From contig JBHHWO010000003.1 of assembly GCA_046756565.1 (NCBI GenBank), forward strand, positions 1 through 64,000: a DNA stretch of 64,000 bases, written 5' to 3'. A model generated the notes under the pieces. That model worked only from the letters and a program-made list of their open reading frames with translations, did not search any database and was not told the DNA's origin. Positions 17,119-26,288 of this stretch are shown one piece after another. The first letter of the stretch is position 1; the number at the start of each line of letters is the position of its first letter. The translations under genes and the position numbers were made by a program. The DNA comes from CALZIK01 sp046756565. GTDB taxonomy: Bacteria > Acidobacteriota > Thermoanaerobaculia > Multivoradales > JAHEKO01.

Positions 17119-18012
17119 CTACCCGAAAACCCCGGTCCTTTCGCGCAGCGGGATGAGCCCGCCGATGAGACCGGCAAGGCCCCCCAGGCTCAGCAGCGCC
17201 AGGATCTGGCTACGGGTAAGGAAGAACTCGAGCAGAGCCCCTCGCACGAACCACGGTACCTCGGCGGCCGCCAGCCCCCAGTAGCCCAGCCAGAGAGCGC
17301 CCAGAGCGAAGCCCGCTCCGAGAACGCCTTGGACCAGTCCCTCGATGACGAACGGGCCTCTTACGAAGAACTCGGTGGCGCCAATCAGGCGCATCGCCGA
17401 GATCTCCTTGCGATAGACGAAGGTGGACAGCCGTACGACGCTGGCGATGCTGACTGCAGCCGCGACCATCAGAATCCCACCTATGAGCAGGCCCAGAGTG
17501 CTCGCCACGGACGCCGCCGTATTCATCGTTTCGAGCCACTCCCGGTCGTCGTCGACCTCGGCGACACCGGCCAGGTGGGACAACTCGGCGGCCAACCCTG
17601 CGACCCGGGTCCGGTCGCCGGATACCTCGAGCTCGATGGATGCCGGGAGCGGCGAACGCTCGAGATCCTCGGTCACCTCATCCAGCTCCGGAAAGCGGCT
17701 GCGGAAGCGCTCGGCGGCCTCTTCAGGGGAGACTTCACGGGCCACCACGAACGAGTCGAGCGACTCTAGATACTCATGCAGGCGCTCGCGGTCCGCTGGC
17801 GCGATGTTTCCGTCGAGAAACACCACGACCTGCGCCTGAGCGCGCCAGGTGTCGACCGCCCGCGCCATATTGCCGCCCAGCAGGACCAGGGTCCCGCCGA
17901 TGAACAGGCTGAGGGCGGTCGTCGCGACCGCGAGCGAGCTGATCCGCCATCCACGCAGCAGATTGCGAAGCGCTTCGCCGAAGAAGTACCTGAGCGCCTG
18001 AAACAGGCTCAT
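17119..18012 (-). CDS. ftsX: cell-division protein FtsX
   Basis: The 297-residue membrane protein has a cytoplasmic start (MSLFQALRYFFGEALRNL), a first helix near 24-48, a periplasmic domain (about 50-165) and three C-terminal helices. FtsEX activates peptidoglycan hydrolases at the septum. Its ATG overlaps the ftsE stop as ATGA. No EnvC/RipC-like hydrolase adaptor gene is adjacent, although a lytic transglycosylase and a LysM protein lie a few kilobases away. Confidence 0.92.
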   Translation of the reverse strand: MSLFQALRYFFGEALRNLLRGWRISSLAVATTALSLFIGGTLVLLGGNMARAVDTWRAQAQVVVFLDGNIAPADRERLHEYLESLDSFVVAREVSPEEAAERFRSRFPELDEVTEDLERSPLPASIELEVSGDRTRVAGLAAELSHLAGVAEVDDDREWLETMNTAASVASTLGLLIGGILMVAAAVSIASVVRLSTFVYRKEISAMRLIGATEFFVRGPFVIEGLVQGVLGAGFALGALWLGYWGLAAAEVPWFVRGALLEFFLTRSQILALLSLGGLAGLIGGLIPLRERTGVFG

Positions 18013-18716
18013 CCGAACACAGGGGCCTCGGCCGTGGCAGTCGGAGACGGTTCCAGGGGACGATCCTCGACCAACCGGCCCTCGTCCAGACGCAGGAGCC
18101 TTTGCCCGAACTCCCGCCGCAGGTCCGGGTCGTGGGATGCCAGCACGATCGTGGTTCCATCTCGATGGAACTCGGAAAAGAGCTTCATGATCTCTCTCGA
18201 GAGATCCGGATCGAGGTTGCCGGTCGGCTCGTCTGCCAGCACGACGTCGGGCTTGTTGACAACCGCCCGCGCGATTGCGACCCGCTGTTGCTCACCCCCG
18301 GACAGCTCGGCCGGGTAGGCATCGGCGTGATCCCGCAAGCCGACCCGATCGAGCGCGCGCAGGGCCAGCTCACGGCGCCGCTCGGCGTCCATTCCCATGA
18401 TCAAAGGCAAGAAGCTCACGTTCTCATGCACGGTCTTGCGCTCGATCAGCGAGAAGTCCTGAAAAACAATTCCCATCGTTCGCCTCAGGAACGGTACCTT
18501 CTTCGCCGGCAGCGACCCGACGTTGCGTCCATTGACCACGATCTGACCTTCGGTAGGCACCTCGGCACGGTAGATGAGGCGCAAGAACGTCGTCTTGCCG
18601 GCGCCGCTCTTTCCGGTCAGTACGACGAACTGCCCGCTCGGAATGCTCAGGCTGACCTTCGACAACGCCACCCGGTTGCCAGGGTAGGTCATCGACACGT
18701 TGAAGAACTCGATCAC
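18009..18716 (-). CDS. ftsE: cell-division ATP-binding protein FtsE
   Basis: The 235-residue ABC ATPase has Walker A (TGKSGAGKTTFLRL), the signature LSGGEQQRVAIARA, Walker B (VLADEPTGNLD) and the switch histidine in VLASHDPDL. With FtsX it couples ATP hydrolysis to septal wall cleavage. I place the start at GTG 18716 (VIEFFNVSMTYPG), which matches family N-termini; an ATG at 18767 would add 17 unrelated residues. It is divergent from pgeF, so the 18717-18805 gap should hold promoters for both. Confidence 0.92.
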   Translation of the reverse strand: MIEFFNVSMTYPGNRVALSKVSLSIPSGQFVVLTGKSGAGKTTFLRLIYRAEVPTEGQIVVNGRNVGSLPAKKVPFLRRTMGIVFQDFSLIERKTVHENVSFLPLIMGMDAERRRELALRALDRVGLRDHADAYPAELSGGEQQRVAIARAVVNKPDVVLADEPTGNLDPDLSREIMKLFSEFHRDGTTIVLASHDPDLRREFGQRLLRLDEGRLVEDRPLEPSPTATAEAPVFG

Positions 18717-18805
18717 GACGAAACCCGTGCGGCTGGTATTGCCAGTGGAAGTCCATCCACTGAGCATTTCCCCAGCCTGGCTAGTCTAGCGCCCCGTGCT
18801 AGCGT

Positions 18806-19516
18806 GTGAGCGTGACCGACGGCACAGTCTCTACGTCCACGCGCGCCGCTCGAATGCTTCCGCCGGTCCCCTGCTGGAGGTACCACGCAGACGGCGTCGA
18901 AGTCCGGTTCGTCGGCAAGACTCCGGGCGATGTCGGCTCCGAGATCACCACGGTCCTCGACGCGCTCGACGAGAGTCCCGAAGCGGTCGGCTGGCTTCGC
19001 CAACAGCACTCAGCCGAGGTGCGGGCTGCGCTCGAGGGCCCTTGCGGAAGCGGCGACGGGCTCTGGACGACACGACCCGGGCTTGCGCTCTGCGTCGTTA
19101 CGGCCGACTGCGTTCCCGTCGTCTGCGCCGCCCGCGGCCGCCTCGCCGTGATCCACGCCGGGTGGCGCGGCCTCGAGGCGGGCGTCATCGCGGCGACGCT
19201 CCGAGCTCTACCGGAGCCCGCGCGTGATCTCGAGGCATGGCTCGGGCCCGCCATCGGTCCCTGTTGCTACGAGGTCGGCGAAGATGTTGCGGATCGAGTC
19301 TGCTCAGCCTCCTCGGAATCGATCCTGATCGTGAAAGACCCGGGCAGACCCCGACTGGACCTTCACCGGGCCGCTGAGATCCAGCTACTGGAGCTTGGTA
19401 TCGAGAGAGTGCGGAGGGTCGAGGAATGCACGAAGTGCCATTCCGACCGGCTCTGGAGCTACCGGGGAAGTCCGGGATCCCGAGGCCGCAACCTGACTCT
19501 CGCCTGGCTCGCCTGA
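18806..19516 (+). CDS. pgeF: peptidoglycan editing factor PgeF (multicopper-oxidase-fold)
   Basis: The 236-residue DUF152/YfiH protein has the family's metal-site residues in RQQHSAEV, VVTADCVPVV and IHAGWRGLEAGV, and the C-terminal CTKCHSDRLWSYRG. PgeF removes non-canonical amino acids such as Ser or Gly misincorporated at position one of muropeptide stems; some homologues act on purine nucleosides. Start is GTG at 18806 or 18812. It is divergent from ftsEX and close to the AmgK-like kinase, so this block is rich in wall functions. Confidence 0.9.
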   Translation: MSVTDGTVSTSTRAARMLPPVPCWRYHADGVEVRFVGKTPGDVGSEITTVLDALDESPEAVGWLRQQHSAEVRAALEGPCGSGDGLWTTRPGLALCVVTADCVPVVCAARGRLAVIHAGWRGLEAGVIAATLRALPEPARDLEAWLGPAIGPCCYEVGEDVADRVCSASSESILIVKDPGRPRLDLHRAAEIQLLELGIERVRRVEECTKCHSDRLWSYRGSPGSRGRNLTLAWLA

Positions 19517-19526
19517 CCGCCAATCG

Positions 19527-19811
19527 CTATCGGCGGCGACGCGTCGAGCGGGTCGGATCGATTCCGAGGCTGCGCAGGATCGAAAGATCCCGGCCGTCGA
19601 TCTTGAACACGGGCCTCGACTCGAGCTCGCACTCGACCCCGGTACTCCCGCCCGCCTCCTCGCCTTCGACGCGCCGGTTGACGACGAAGTAGAGCGAATA
19701 CCCCTCTTCTCTGATCTGCTCGAATAAGTCCCTGACCTCGCTCGAGCCCGAGAGCGCGCGCACGATCGCGGCCCTCAGGTCCTTCAAGAGATGCGTCGCT
19801 CGCGGGTTCAT
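19527..19811 (-). CDS. small conserved-looking hypothetical protein
   Basis: I do not recognise this 94-residue protein. It begins with a helical stretch (LLKDLRAAIVRALSGSSEVRDLFEQIREEG), has a beta-rich centre (YSLYFVVNRRV) and ends in DLSILRSLGIDPTRSTRRRR. No signal peptide, membrane segment or metal motif is visible. An AAGG sequence precedes the ATG at workable spacing. It is convergent with pgeF and divergent from the AmgK-like gene. Regular codon use and clean start context favour a real gene. Confidence 0.5.
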   Translation of the reverse strand: MNPRATHLLKDLRAAIVRALSGSSEVRDLFEQIREEGYSLYFVVNRRVEGEEAGGSTGVECELESRPVFKIDGRDLSILRSLGIDPTRSTRRRR

Positions 19812-19936
19812 CGCATTGCCTTGTCCGTGCTCTCGGCCCGGTGATTATGCGGTGGCGTCCCTGGAGTGTCAAACAAACCAACGCGACTGCCCAATCCCCG
19901 TTCCTCACGCCGTCTGTGCTACGGTTCGCGCATCCG

Positions 19937-20929
19937 ATGGACGGCGTTCGAGCGCGAATCCTGCCCTGGTTGAGCTCTTTGGGCATCGAGCCGCGACGGA
20001 TCGAGCCGCTGCGCGGCGATGTCTCCGCCCGCCGTTATTTCCGCCTCGTCGGCTGCGACGCCGTCGTTGCGATGTACCTGCCGGACTCCGCCACCGACGT
20101 GAACCGATTCGTCGAGGCTTCGCGTGAGTTCGCTGCAGCGGGAGTCCGGGTTCCGGAGATTCAAGCGGCCGACGGCGACAGGGGCCTACTCCTGCTCGAG
20201 GATCTCGGCAGCGAGTCTCTGTTCGACACATCCGACCGCGATTGGTCATTGCTCGAGGCGATCTATCGTCAGGCGATCGCTATCACGCTCGCGCTCGGCC
20301 GGTACCGCTCCCGCGTCCTGGAGAGCCTCAACCCTCCGTTGGACGCTCGGCGTCTGGAGCGCGAACTCCAAGGAGCGTACAAGGAGTTCCTGGCGGAGCC
20401 CGAGTTCTGCGGCTCGCCCGACCAGCTCGAGGCGATTCGGTCCGCACTCGAAGGTGTCTGCCGAGGGCTCGCCTCGGAGCCCATGGTCCCCGCTCACCGG
20501 GACTTCATGAGCCGCAACCTCATGCTCGCCGCCGGCGGCGCCGAGCTCGTAGTCATCGATCATCAGGACGTCTGCATGGCGCCACGCTTCTACGATGCCG
20601 CCAGCCTCTTGAATGACAGCTTCTTCCCATCCTCCTCGATCGAAGGGGCCCTTCTCGATCGCGTCCTGCACGACGACGACGATTGGCTCGCGTACCGGCG
20701 ATGCGCGGTTCAGAGGACGCTCAAGGCCTGCAGCACCTTCATCCGATTCGCGCGCCAGGGTCGCGACCGTCACCTGCCGCTGGTAGCGCCCACTCTGGCC
20801 CGCGCGGCCGAGAAGCTCGAGCGGTTGCCCGAAGGCGCCCGCCTTCCGCAGGTGGTCTTCGAGCGCTGGCGCGACGGAGAGCAGATCTCGGCAGGCCTGA
20901 AACGTGTGGCGAAACTGGAAAGCCTCTAG
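19937..20929 (+). CDS. AmgK-like sugar kinase (aminoglycoside phosphotransferase fold)
   Basis: The 330-residue protein has the phosphotransferase signatures VPAHRDFMSRNLML (catalytic Asp and metal Asn) and VIDHQDVCMAPRFYD. This arrangement is closest to the anomeric MurNAc/GlcNAc kinase AmgK, which recycles cell-wall sugars to UDP-MurNAc with MurU. No MurU-type nucleotidyltransferase follows, so the pathway is incomplete locally and another small-molecule substrate is possible. The ATG at 19937 fits family N-termini better than the open frame up to 19841. PgeF nearby supports a wall-recycling role. Confidence 0.72.
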   Translation: MDGVRARILPWLSSLGIEPRRIEPLRGDVSARRYFRLVGCDAVVAMYLPDSATDVNRFVEASREFAAAGVRVPEIQAADGDRGLLLLEDLGSESLFDTSDRDWSLLEAIYRQAIAITLALGRYRSRVLESLNPPLDARRLERELQGAYKEFLAEPEFCGSPDQLEAIRSALEGVCRGLASEPMVPAHRDFMSRNLMLAAGGAELVVIDHQDVCMAPRFYDAASLLNDSFFPSSSIEGALLDRVLHDDDDWLAYRRCAVQRTLKACSTFIRFARQGRDRHLPLVAPTLARAAEKLERLPEGARLPQVVFERWRDGEQISAGLKRVAKLESL

Positions 20930-21078
20930 AGGATCCTTCGATTCGTTGATTGCCGCGGAAAACCAATCGGCAAGGGACACGATGGAATCGGCACTGCGAC
21001 CTACGGAGGCTTCGACAACCAGTCTGGAGGGGACACCTCGGAAACGTGGCCCCGGGTGCTAGACTGGCAGCCCCGTCG

Positions 21079-21098
21079 GGGGCGATCCGCATCGCCCC
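21079..21098 (+). promoter_or_regulatory. perfect hairpin just upstream of the tatA ribosome site
   Basis: GGGGCGAT (21079-21086), loop CCGC, ATCGCCCC (21091-21098) forms a perfect 8-bp stem ending 2 nt before the AGGAGG at 21101. In the mRNA it would sit against the Shine-Dalgarno and could affect ribosome access, or stabilise the 5' end. No T-tract, so not a terminator. Confidence 0.4.
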
Positions 21099-21113
21099 AT
21101 AGGAGGTAGATCA

Positions 21114-21290
21114 ATGCCCACACTCGGTGTACAAGAACTTCTGATCATCCTGCTCATCGTCCTGGTGATCTTCGGCGCTTCCAAGCTGCCCCTACTCGGT
21201 AAGGGGCTCGGCGAGGGCATCAAGAACTTCAAGAAAGGCATCAAGGACGACACCTCCGACAACACCGGCTCTTCCGAGGGCGGCTCCTAG
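21114..21290 (+). CDS. tatA: twin-arginine translocase subunit TatA
   Basis: The 58-residue TatA/E protein has a short N-terminus, one membrane helix (about residues 7-21), the FG hinge in VIFGASKLP, an amphipathic helix (LGKGLGEGIKNFKKGIK) and a short acidic tail. TatA oligomers form the export pore for folded proteins. A consensus AGGAGG lies 7 nt before the ATG. tatB and tatC are not adjacent. The TAG stop (21288-21290) lies in the CTAG where element A copy 2 begins, so the insertion sits exactly on the stop codon and preserves it. Confidence 0.93.
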   Translation: MPTLGVQELLIILLIVLVIFGASKLPLLGKGLGEGIKNFKKGIKDDTSDNTGSSEGGS

Positions 21291-21454
21291 TGTCCTGTCC
21301 CAGTGATTCGCTACACAAATCTCGGGCCTTTCTGCACGCTGCCGGCGTTGCCACTCCTCAACATAGGCCCAGCTATGCTTGCGTCGTGGGCGCCTTGGCA
21401 GCGCACACCATGACCTCGAGCCTTATGCACCGAATCACTGGGACAGGACACTAG
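21287..21454. mobile_element. MITE-like inverted-repeat element A, copy 2
   Basis: This 168-bp unit is identical to 52-219 except for one base (T at 21435 versus C at 200), which makes its 24-bp termini perfectly complementary. CTAG flanks both ends. Removing the unit with one CTAG joins tatA directly to the following intergenic sequence with its TAG stop restored, as expected for insertion into a single CTAG. The 99% identity over 21 kb implies recent movement or gene conversion. Confidence 0.85.
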
Positions 21455-21477
21455 CTCGGGACGCCAGCTCTCGTCGA

Positions 21478-22224
21478 CTATCCGCTCACCGGAGACGCGA
21501 CCTCGCCGTCGAAAAGGTCGACCCGGCCCGAGCTGCGCCAGACGTCCTGGTGGTGATCCACGTATCGAGATAACACCTTGCGCACGTACGACCGTGTTTC
21601 GCGAAACGGAGGCACGCCGTTGAAGCGCCGCACATTGCCGGGTCCGGCGTTATACGCCGCGAGCGCGAGTTCCAGATCGCCATCGAAGGACGCCAGCATC
21701 CGGCTCAGATAGCGAGCGCCCAGGTCCACGTTGGACGCAGGGTTCAGCGCCTCCCGGTACCCGTAGAGCTCGGCGGTCGCAGGCATCACCTGCATCAGCC
21801 CCAAAGCGCCGACCGGTGACACGGCATCGGCATCGAAGGCAGACTCGACTTCGATAACGGCGGCGAGCAGGAACTCGTCCAGGCTGTGCCGCTCCGCCGC
21901 CTTCTGAATCAGTTTCGCGTACGGCAAGTGCTCGAGGTGCGCCAACCGCTCCTCGCGCGGGTTGACCGAGCGAAAGAGCTGAAAGCTCGTCGGACGGGCG
22001 CGGACGGCCTCGGCCAGATCGGACGGGCCGACGCCAAGAAAATTACGGTCCTCGGGGCCGATCCACTCGACAAGCTCCTCCAGGATCGCGATCTCCTCCG
22101 GCGACGGAGGTGGCGGCCGATCGTCCGAGATCGACGGAATCGTCGGCTGGGGCGAGTTGAGTGCGACGACCACGAAGAACGCAGTGGCCACCGTGACGCG
22201 AGACGCGCGAGTTCGAAAAGACAT
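21478..22224 (-). CDS. lytic transglycosylase, SLT domain
   Basis: The 248-residue exported protein has an N-terminal hydrophobic segment (VATAFFVVVALNS) and a C-terminal SLT/GH23 domain with the catalytic glutamate in VIEVESAFDADAVSPVGALG, then GLMQVMPATAELYG and AYNAGPGNVRRF. It cleaves peptidoglycan glycan strands to 1,6-anhydro ends. I chose ATG 22224; the frame is open to 22260. About 24 bp separate its stop from element A copy 2, which may have altered its 3' untranslated region. Confidence 0.88.
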   Translation of the reverse strand: MSFRTRASRVTVATAFFVVVALNSPQPTIPSISDDRPPPPSPEEIAILEELVEWIGPEDRNFLGVGPSDLAEAVRARPTSFQLFRSVNPREERLAHLEHLPYAKLIQKAAERHSLDEFLLAAVIEVESAFDADAVSPVGALGLMQVMPATAELYGYREALNPASNVDLGARYLSRMLASFDGDLELALAAYNAGPGNVRRFNGVPPFRETRSYVRKVLSRYVDHHQDVWRSSGRVDLFDGEVASPVSG

Positions 22225-22342
22225 GATGCTTGTAGGTGCGGATATAAGGGCCGAAGGCACTCGGCACCCATCAATCGTGCAAGGGCGATACCACTCCTTA
22301 TTCGCCCGGCGTTACACCAGTAAGGCGTTGCAGGAATTGAAC

Positions 22343-22621
22343 TTAGTTTCGAGCGCGGGGCCGCGATTGACGGCCGGGCCGGCGACGGGAGGGTGCCAAA
22401 TAGTCCGATGGCTGAATGTCGAGACTACCCACCTTATTGCGCAGCGTGTTTCTATGGATACCGAGATGCTGGGCAGAGCGAGAGAGATTACCGTCGTTTT
22501 TTCGCAACGTCGCCAGAATGAATTGCTTTTCGAACTCTTTGGAGACTTGATTCAGGGTGAGTCCCTTGCCGGCCAACTCGTTTACCAACTTGCCCAACTT
22601 GCGGTTCAAGTTCCGTTTCAT
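22343..22621 (-). CDS. Fis-type helix-turn-helix protein
   Basis: The 92-residue protein has a C-terminal Fis/NtrC-type helix-turn-helix in FEKQFILATLRKNDGNLSRS followed by AQHLGIHRNTLRNKV. It lacks a receiver or AAA domain, so it resembles stand-alone Fis. Expected role: DNA bending or nucleoid-associated regulation. AGGGAG lies upstream of the ATG. It sits alone between the transglycosylase and LysM genes with gaps on both sides. Its targets are unknown. Confidence 0.8.
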   Translation of the reverse strand: MKRNLNRKLGKLVNELAGKGLTLNQVSKEFEKQFILATLRKNDGNLSRSAQHLGIHRNTLRNKVGSLDIQPSDYLAPSRRRPGRQSRPRARN

Positions 22622-22709
22622 CCTCGCTCCCTGCCGAATTTGAGAGACGAAAGGATAGCAGAACCGTGGCCGCCGAAGCTAGCGAAAACGGCTCGATTCG
22701 AGGCTTTTC

Positions 22710-23879
22710 TTAGCGCTTCGGATCGATCCGGTCACCGACGTGCACGGTGTACCGGGACTCGAGCACTTTGGCCACCGAGGAGCGATCGCGCACCGACAGG
22801 ATTCCCAGCTCGCCGATGACCACCGGCGGGTGCCCCTTGCGGTTCATCCGGTAGATCGAGTAGATGTCGCCGGGCGTGACACCGGCCTCCTCGCCAAGGT
22901 CGAGATACACCAAGTGATCCCGGCCGATGCTCACCAGCTGGCGCTCGGAGCGTACGATCATGGGCGCCGTTTCGAGTACCTCCGAGCTGACCGGATCGTT
23001 GATGCCGGTCAAGAGCGTGCGACGAGCGAGCGGCACCGGCTCGGGCACGTAGGGCGTCAGCGCAGCGCCCACCCGAACCGGCATACAACCGTGAACGATC
23101 TCGGCAATCGCCGTTTCCTCCTGGACGGACAGGACCCTGACTCGCCCCACGAAGCTGTAGAACCTGCCGATGGCCGTGCCGCTGGCCGGGTGCTTGACTG
23201 TCTCGCGCGGGATGACCACGGTAAACAGATCTCCCGGCAGGAGGTCGGCCTGGCGTCCTCCGTCCACGTAGACGATGTCTCCAAGGGCCAGGTCGATCTT
23301 GACGGTGCCGGTCTCCCCGAGTAAGGAGTCGTAATTCGACTGCTGAGTGCCGACCAGATTCGGCGACAGGCTTTCGTACTCGGAGCCGATAATGCGCCGC
23401 GGGAACTCCTCCTCGAGCTCGCCGATGTATCCTGAACACTGAATGTCGTCCTCGCTGCCGAGGGCCGTGGGCGCGGAAGCGCCCCGCGCGAGCCGCAGGC
23501 CAGCTTCAGTGTCGTCGTCATCCTCAACCGCGTCGCTCGCGGCCAAGACATCCTCGATCGGCGTGACTTCGAACCCCACCACCAGCGGATCGCCTGGGTA
23601 GATCCAGTGCGCGTCGAGGACGTAGCGATTCTGCTCCCAGATCTGGGGCCAGAGATAAGGATTGCCGTACAACCTACCGGCCAGGTCCCACAGAGTGTCT
23701 CCGGTCTCCACCGTGTGAACTTGCGCGCCTTCCGGGAACGAGGTCGGTGGATCCCAAGCCGTCCAGTGTCCGTCGACCTGATGCAACTCGGTGGGCGGCT
23801 GGTGCGCCGCGATGCCTGCGAGGCCGGCCAGAGCCAGTATCGAAAAAATCGCAGCAGTTCTCTGGGAGTTCATAGACAT
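22710..23879 (-). CDS. exported LysM-domain protein
   Basis: The 389-residue protein has a signal peptide (residues 1-25, LALAGLAGIAA) and one LysM domain (about 53-100: HTVETGDTLWDLAGRLYGNP, then IYPGDPLVV). A long C-terminal region (100-389) contains SH3-like beta segments such as GDIVYVDGGR and LGEEAGVTPGDIYSIYR. LysM binds peptidoglycan; the rest has no catalytic motif I recognise. A good sigma-70-type promoter lies about 50 nt upstream. Likely a wall-associated scaffold. Confidence 0.78.
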   Translation of the reverse strand: MSMNSQRTAAIFSILALAGLAGIAAHQPPTELHQVDGHWTAWDPPTSFPEGAQVHTVETGDTLWDLAGRLYGNPYLWPQIWEQNRYVLDAHWIYPGDPLVVGFEVTPIEDVLAASDAVEDDDDTEAGLRLARGASAPTALGSEDDIQCSGYIGELEEEFPRRIIGSEYESLSPNLVGTQQSNYDSLLGETGTVKIDLALGDIVYVDGGRQADLLPGDLFTVVIPRETVKHPASGTAIGRFYSFVGRVRVLSVQEETAIAEIVHGCMPVRVGAALTPYVPEPVPLARRTLLTGINDPVSSEVLETAPMIVRSERQLVSIGRDHLVYLDLGEEAGVTPGDIYSIYRMNRKGHPPVVIGELGILSVRDRSSVAKVLESRYTVHVGDRIDPKR

Positions 23880-23930
23880 TTCGGCCTCCGCTCAGGAAGC
23901 TACAGAAGGGAATCGATCGCTTCCAGCCAA

Positions 23931-23958
23931 GCTATAGCCTTTTCTTCGCGCCTGTCAA
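23931..23958 (-). promoter_or_regulatory. sigma-70-type promoter for the LysM gene
   Basis: On the minus strand TTGACA (plus bases 23953-23958) and TATAGC (23931-23936) are separated by 16 bp, upstream of the LysM start at 23879. It is the best consensus promoter I found in the window. The local AT-rich context supports it. Confidence 0.6.
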
Positions 23959-24100
23959 GTTTTAAGGTCACATGCCTCAAGCAGCACTTGAAGTGTAGCA
24001 GGTCGCGTGCTGCTGCCAGCCGCCGCAGAGCCCCGACTCGGCGCCCACGGTGTTCCGACTTCACGGGGCAGAACGCCGTCCAGGCCTGCCGAGTCGTCTG

Positions 24101-24904
24101 TCAGCGAAGGCTGTCGAGTCGCTCTTCGGCGATGGCGGCCGCCGCCGAGTTGGGGTGCTCTTCGACAACCTGGCGGTACTTGCGCCGCGCACCCTCGCTG
24201 TCTCCCAGATCGCGGAGACAATCCCCCACCTTCAGCTCCGCGTCCGGCACTTTGTTGCCGTCCGGAAAGCGTGACACTGTCTCACGGAACGCCGCCAGCG
24301 CGCCGTCTACGTCGCCTCGGGCATAGCGCGCTTCCGCAATCCAGAATTGCGCGTTATCGCCCAGCACGGTATCGACGAACTGCTGCAGAAACTGCTGAAA
24401 CGCCGTTTCGGAGTCCACGTAGCGTCCCTGGTGGAAGAGCGTGTAGCCGCGGTCGTAGAGAGCCTGGGCAGCTGCGGACAGGGTGTTCGAGGTCGAAGCT
24501 GCCTCGGCCGGGGCGGCGGGGGCCGGGCCTGGCGCGGGCTCGATGGCTGGTAACTCCGCGACCTCCAGTTTCGGCTCCGGCGGCGTTGGAGCGGGCGCGC
24601 GCGACGGCAAGGCAGCTGGCGTCGGCTTTCCGGCGGTGGGCATCGAGGCTACCTCGGATTCCGGACCCGGCGAACCGGCCTCGAGCTCAGTCACCCTCTT
24701 GCGCAGTCTCTTGACCTCGACCTCGGTCATCGCGGCCCGGCGCTCGAGCTCGACAATGTGCTTCCTCAGTTCTTCAAGCTCACCGGATCCCGGTTCGCTC
24801 TTCGACTCGCCCCGCGTGCCCAAGCCGGTCGTCGAGCAGCCGCCGACAAGCAGCCCGAGAAGCGCGATTCCGGCATAGGCGGCTCGTGGGTTCATACCTT
24901 TCAC
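24101..24904 (-). CDS. cpoB: CpoB/YbgF-like Tol-Pal coordinator lipoprotein
   Basis: The 267-residue protein has a lipoprotein signal (LLGLLVGGC), a coiled coil (GELEELRKHIVELERRAAM onward, about residues 40-78), a Pro/Ala-rich linker and C-terminal TPR repeats (about 143-265). This is the coiled-coil/TPR layout of CpoB, which links outer-membrane constriction to septal wall synthesis. GTG 24904 overlaps the bamD stop as GTGA; ATG 24895 is an alternative. tolB and pal are not in the window. Confidence 0.8.
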   Translation of the reverse strand: MKGMNPRAAYAGIALLGLLVGGCSTTGLGTRGESKSEPGSGELEELRKHIVELERRAAMTEVEVKRLRKRVTELEAGSPGPESEVASMPTAGKPTPAALPSRAPAPTPPEPKLEVAELPAIEPAPGPAPAAPAEAASTSNTLSAAAQALYDRGYTLFHQGRYVDSETAFQQFLQQFVDTVLGDNAQFWIAEARYARGDVDGALAAFRETVSRFPDGNKVPDAELKVGDCLRDLGDSEGARRKYRQVVEEHPNSAAAAIAEERLDSLR

Positions 24905-25637
24905 CCCGACTTCTGGTGTACGTACGTACTCTGAGGGAATTCCTCGGTCAGCCGTTCGCGTGCCTCGGCAGCTTTGTCCTCCTGCTGGAGCGCTTCGAAC
25001 GCCTCGATGAGGTAGAACAGCACCTTGTCGGTTTCGGCGAAGTCCGGGAACTCCTCCAGGAGACCCTCGAAGCGGTTGATCGCCGCCTGATGCAGTCTCA
25101 GCTTCTGGTTGAAGCGGCCCTTCAAGAACTCGGACTCGGCAAGTCTCTGGCGCACCGCGACGATTCGCTCTTGCGACAGGGCCGCGTACTGACTGGTCGG
25201 AAAGACACGAATTACGTCCTCGAAGGCCTCTAGGGCTTTGCGCGCGATCGACTGATCGCGATCCGGAGGGCGGACACGTTTTTCCAGGCTCGCCGCGATC
25301 TGGAACTGAACATAGTCCGAACGGCTGCTGGTCGGGAAGCGATTCTGAAAGTCGCGGTATTTGGCCTCCGCTTTGACGAAGTTCTGAGAGCCGCCCTGCT
25401 GGAAGAGAGCGTCGGCGACGAGCAGAAGAGCCTCACGCCCGACCGCCGAGTTGGGCTCGACCTCGAACGCGTGCTGGAAGTACTCGCGGGCCTGGCCGAA
25501 CTTGCCGTTCTCCATCAAGGCCCTGCCGGTTTCCATCGCCTCCTTCGCCGAAAGCCTGAGAATGGGATCCTCGGGCTCGCCCCCGCCGCAGGCGGACACG
25601 ATCGACACCAGGACCAGAATGAGCAAGATTCGTCTCA

Positions 25638-25638
<1 letters not shown>
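24901..25638 (-). CDS. bamD: BamD-like outer-membrane assembly lipoprotein
   Basis: The 245-residue protein has the lipobox VSIVSAC and five or so TPR units (AMETGRALMENGKFGQAREY, and YVQFQIAASLEKRV). This matches BamD, the essential lipoprotein of the beta-barrel assembly machine. Start is a GTG overlapping the rpe stop (TAGTG). It is coupled to cpoB downstream. Distinguishing BamD from generic TPR lipoproteins rests on length, lipobox and the YVQFQIA region. Confidence 0.78.
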
Positions 25639-26287
<649 letters not shown>

Positions 26288-26288
<1 letters not shown>

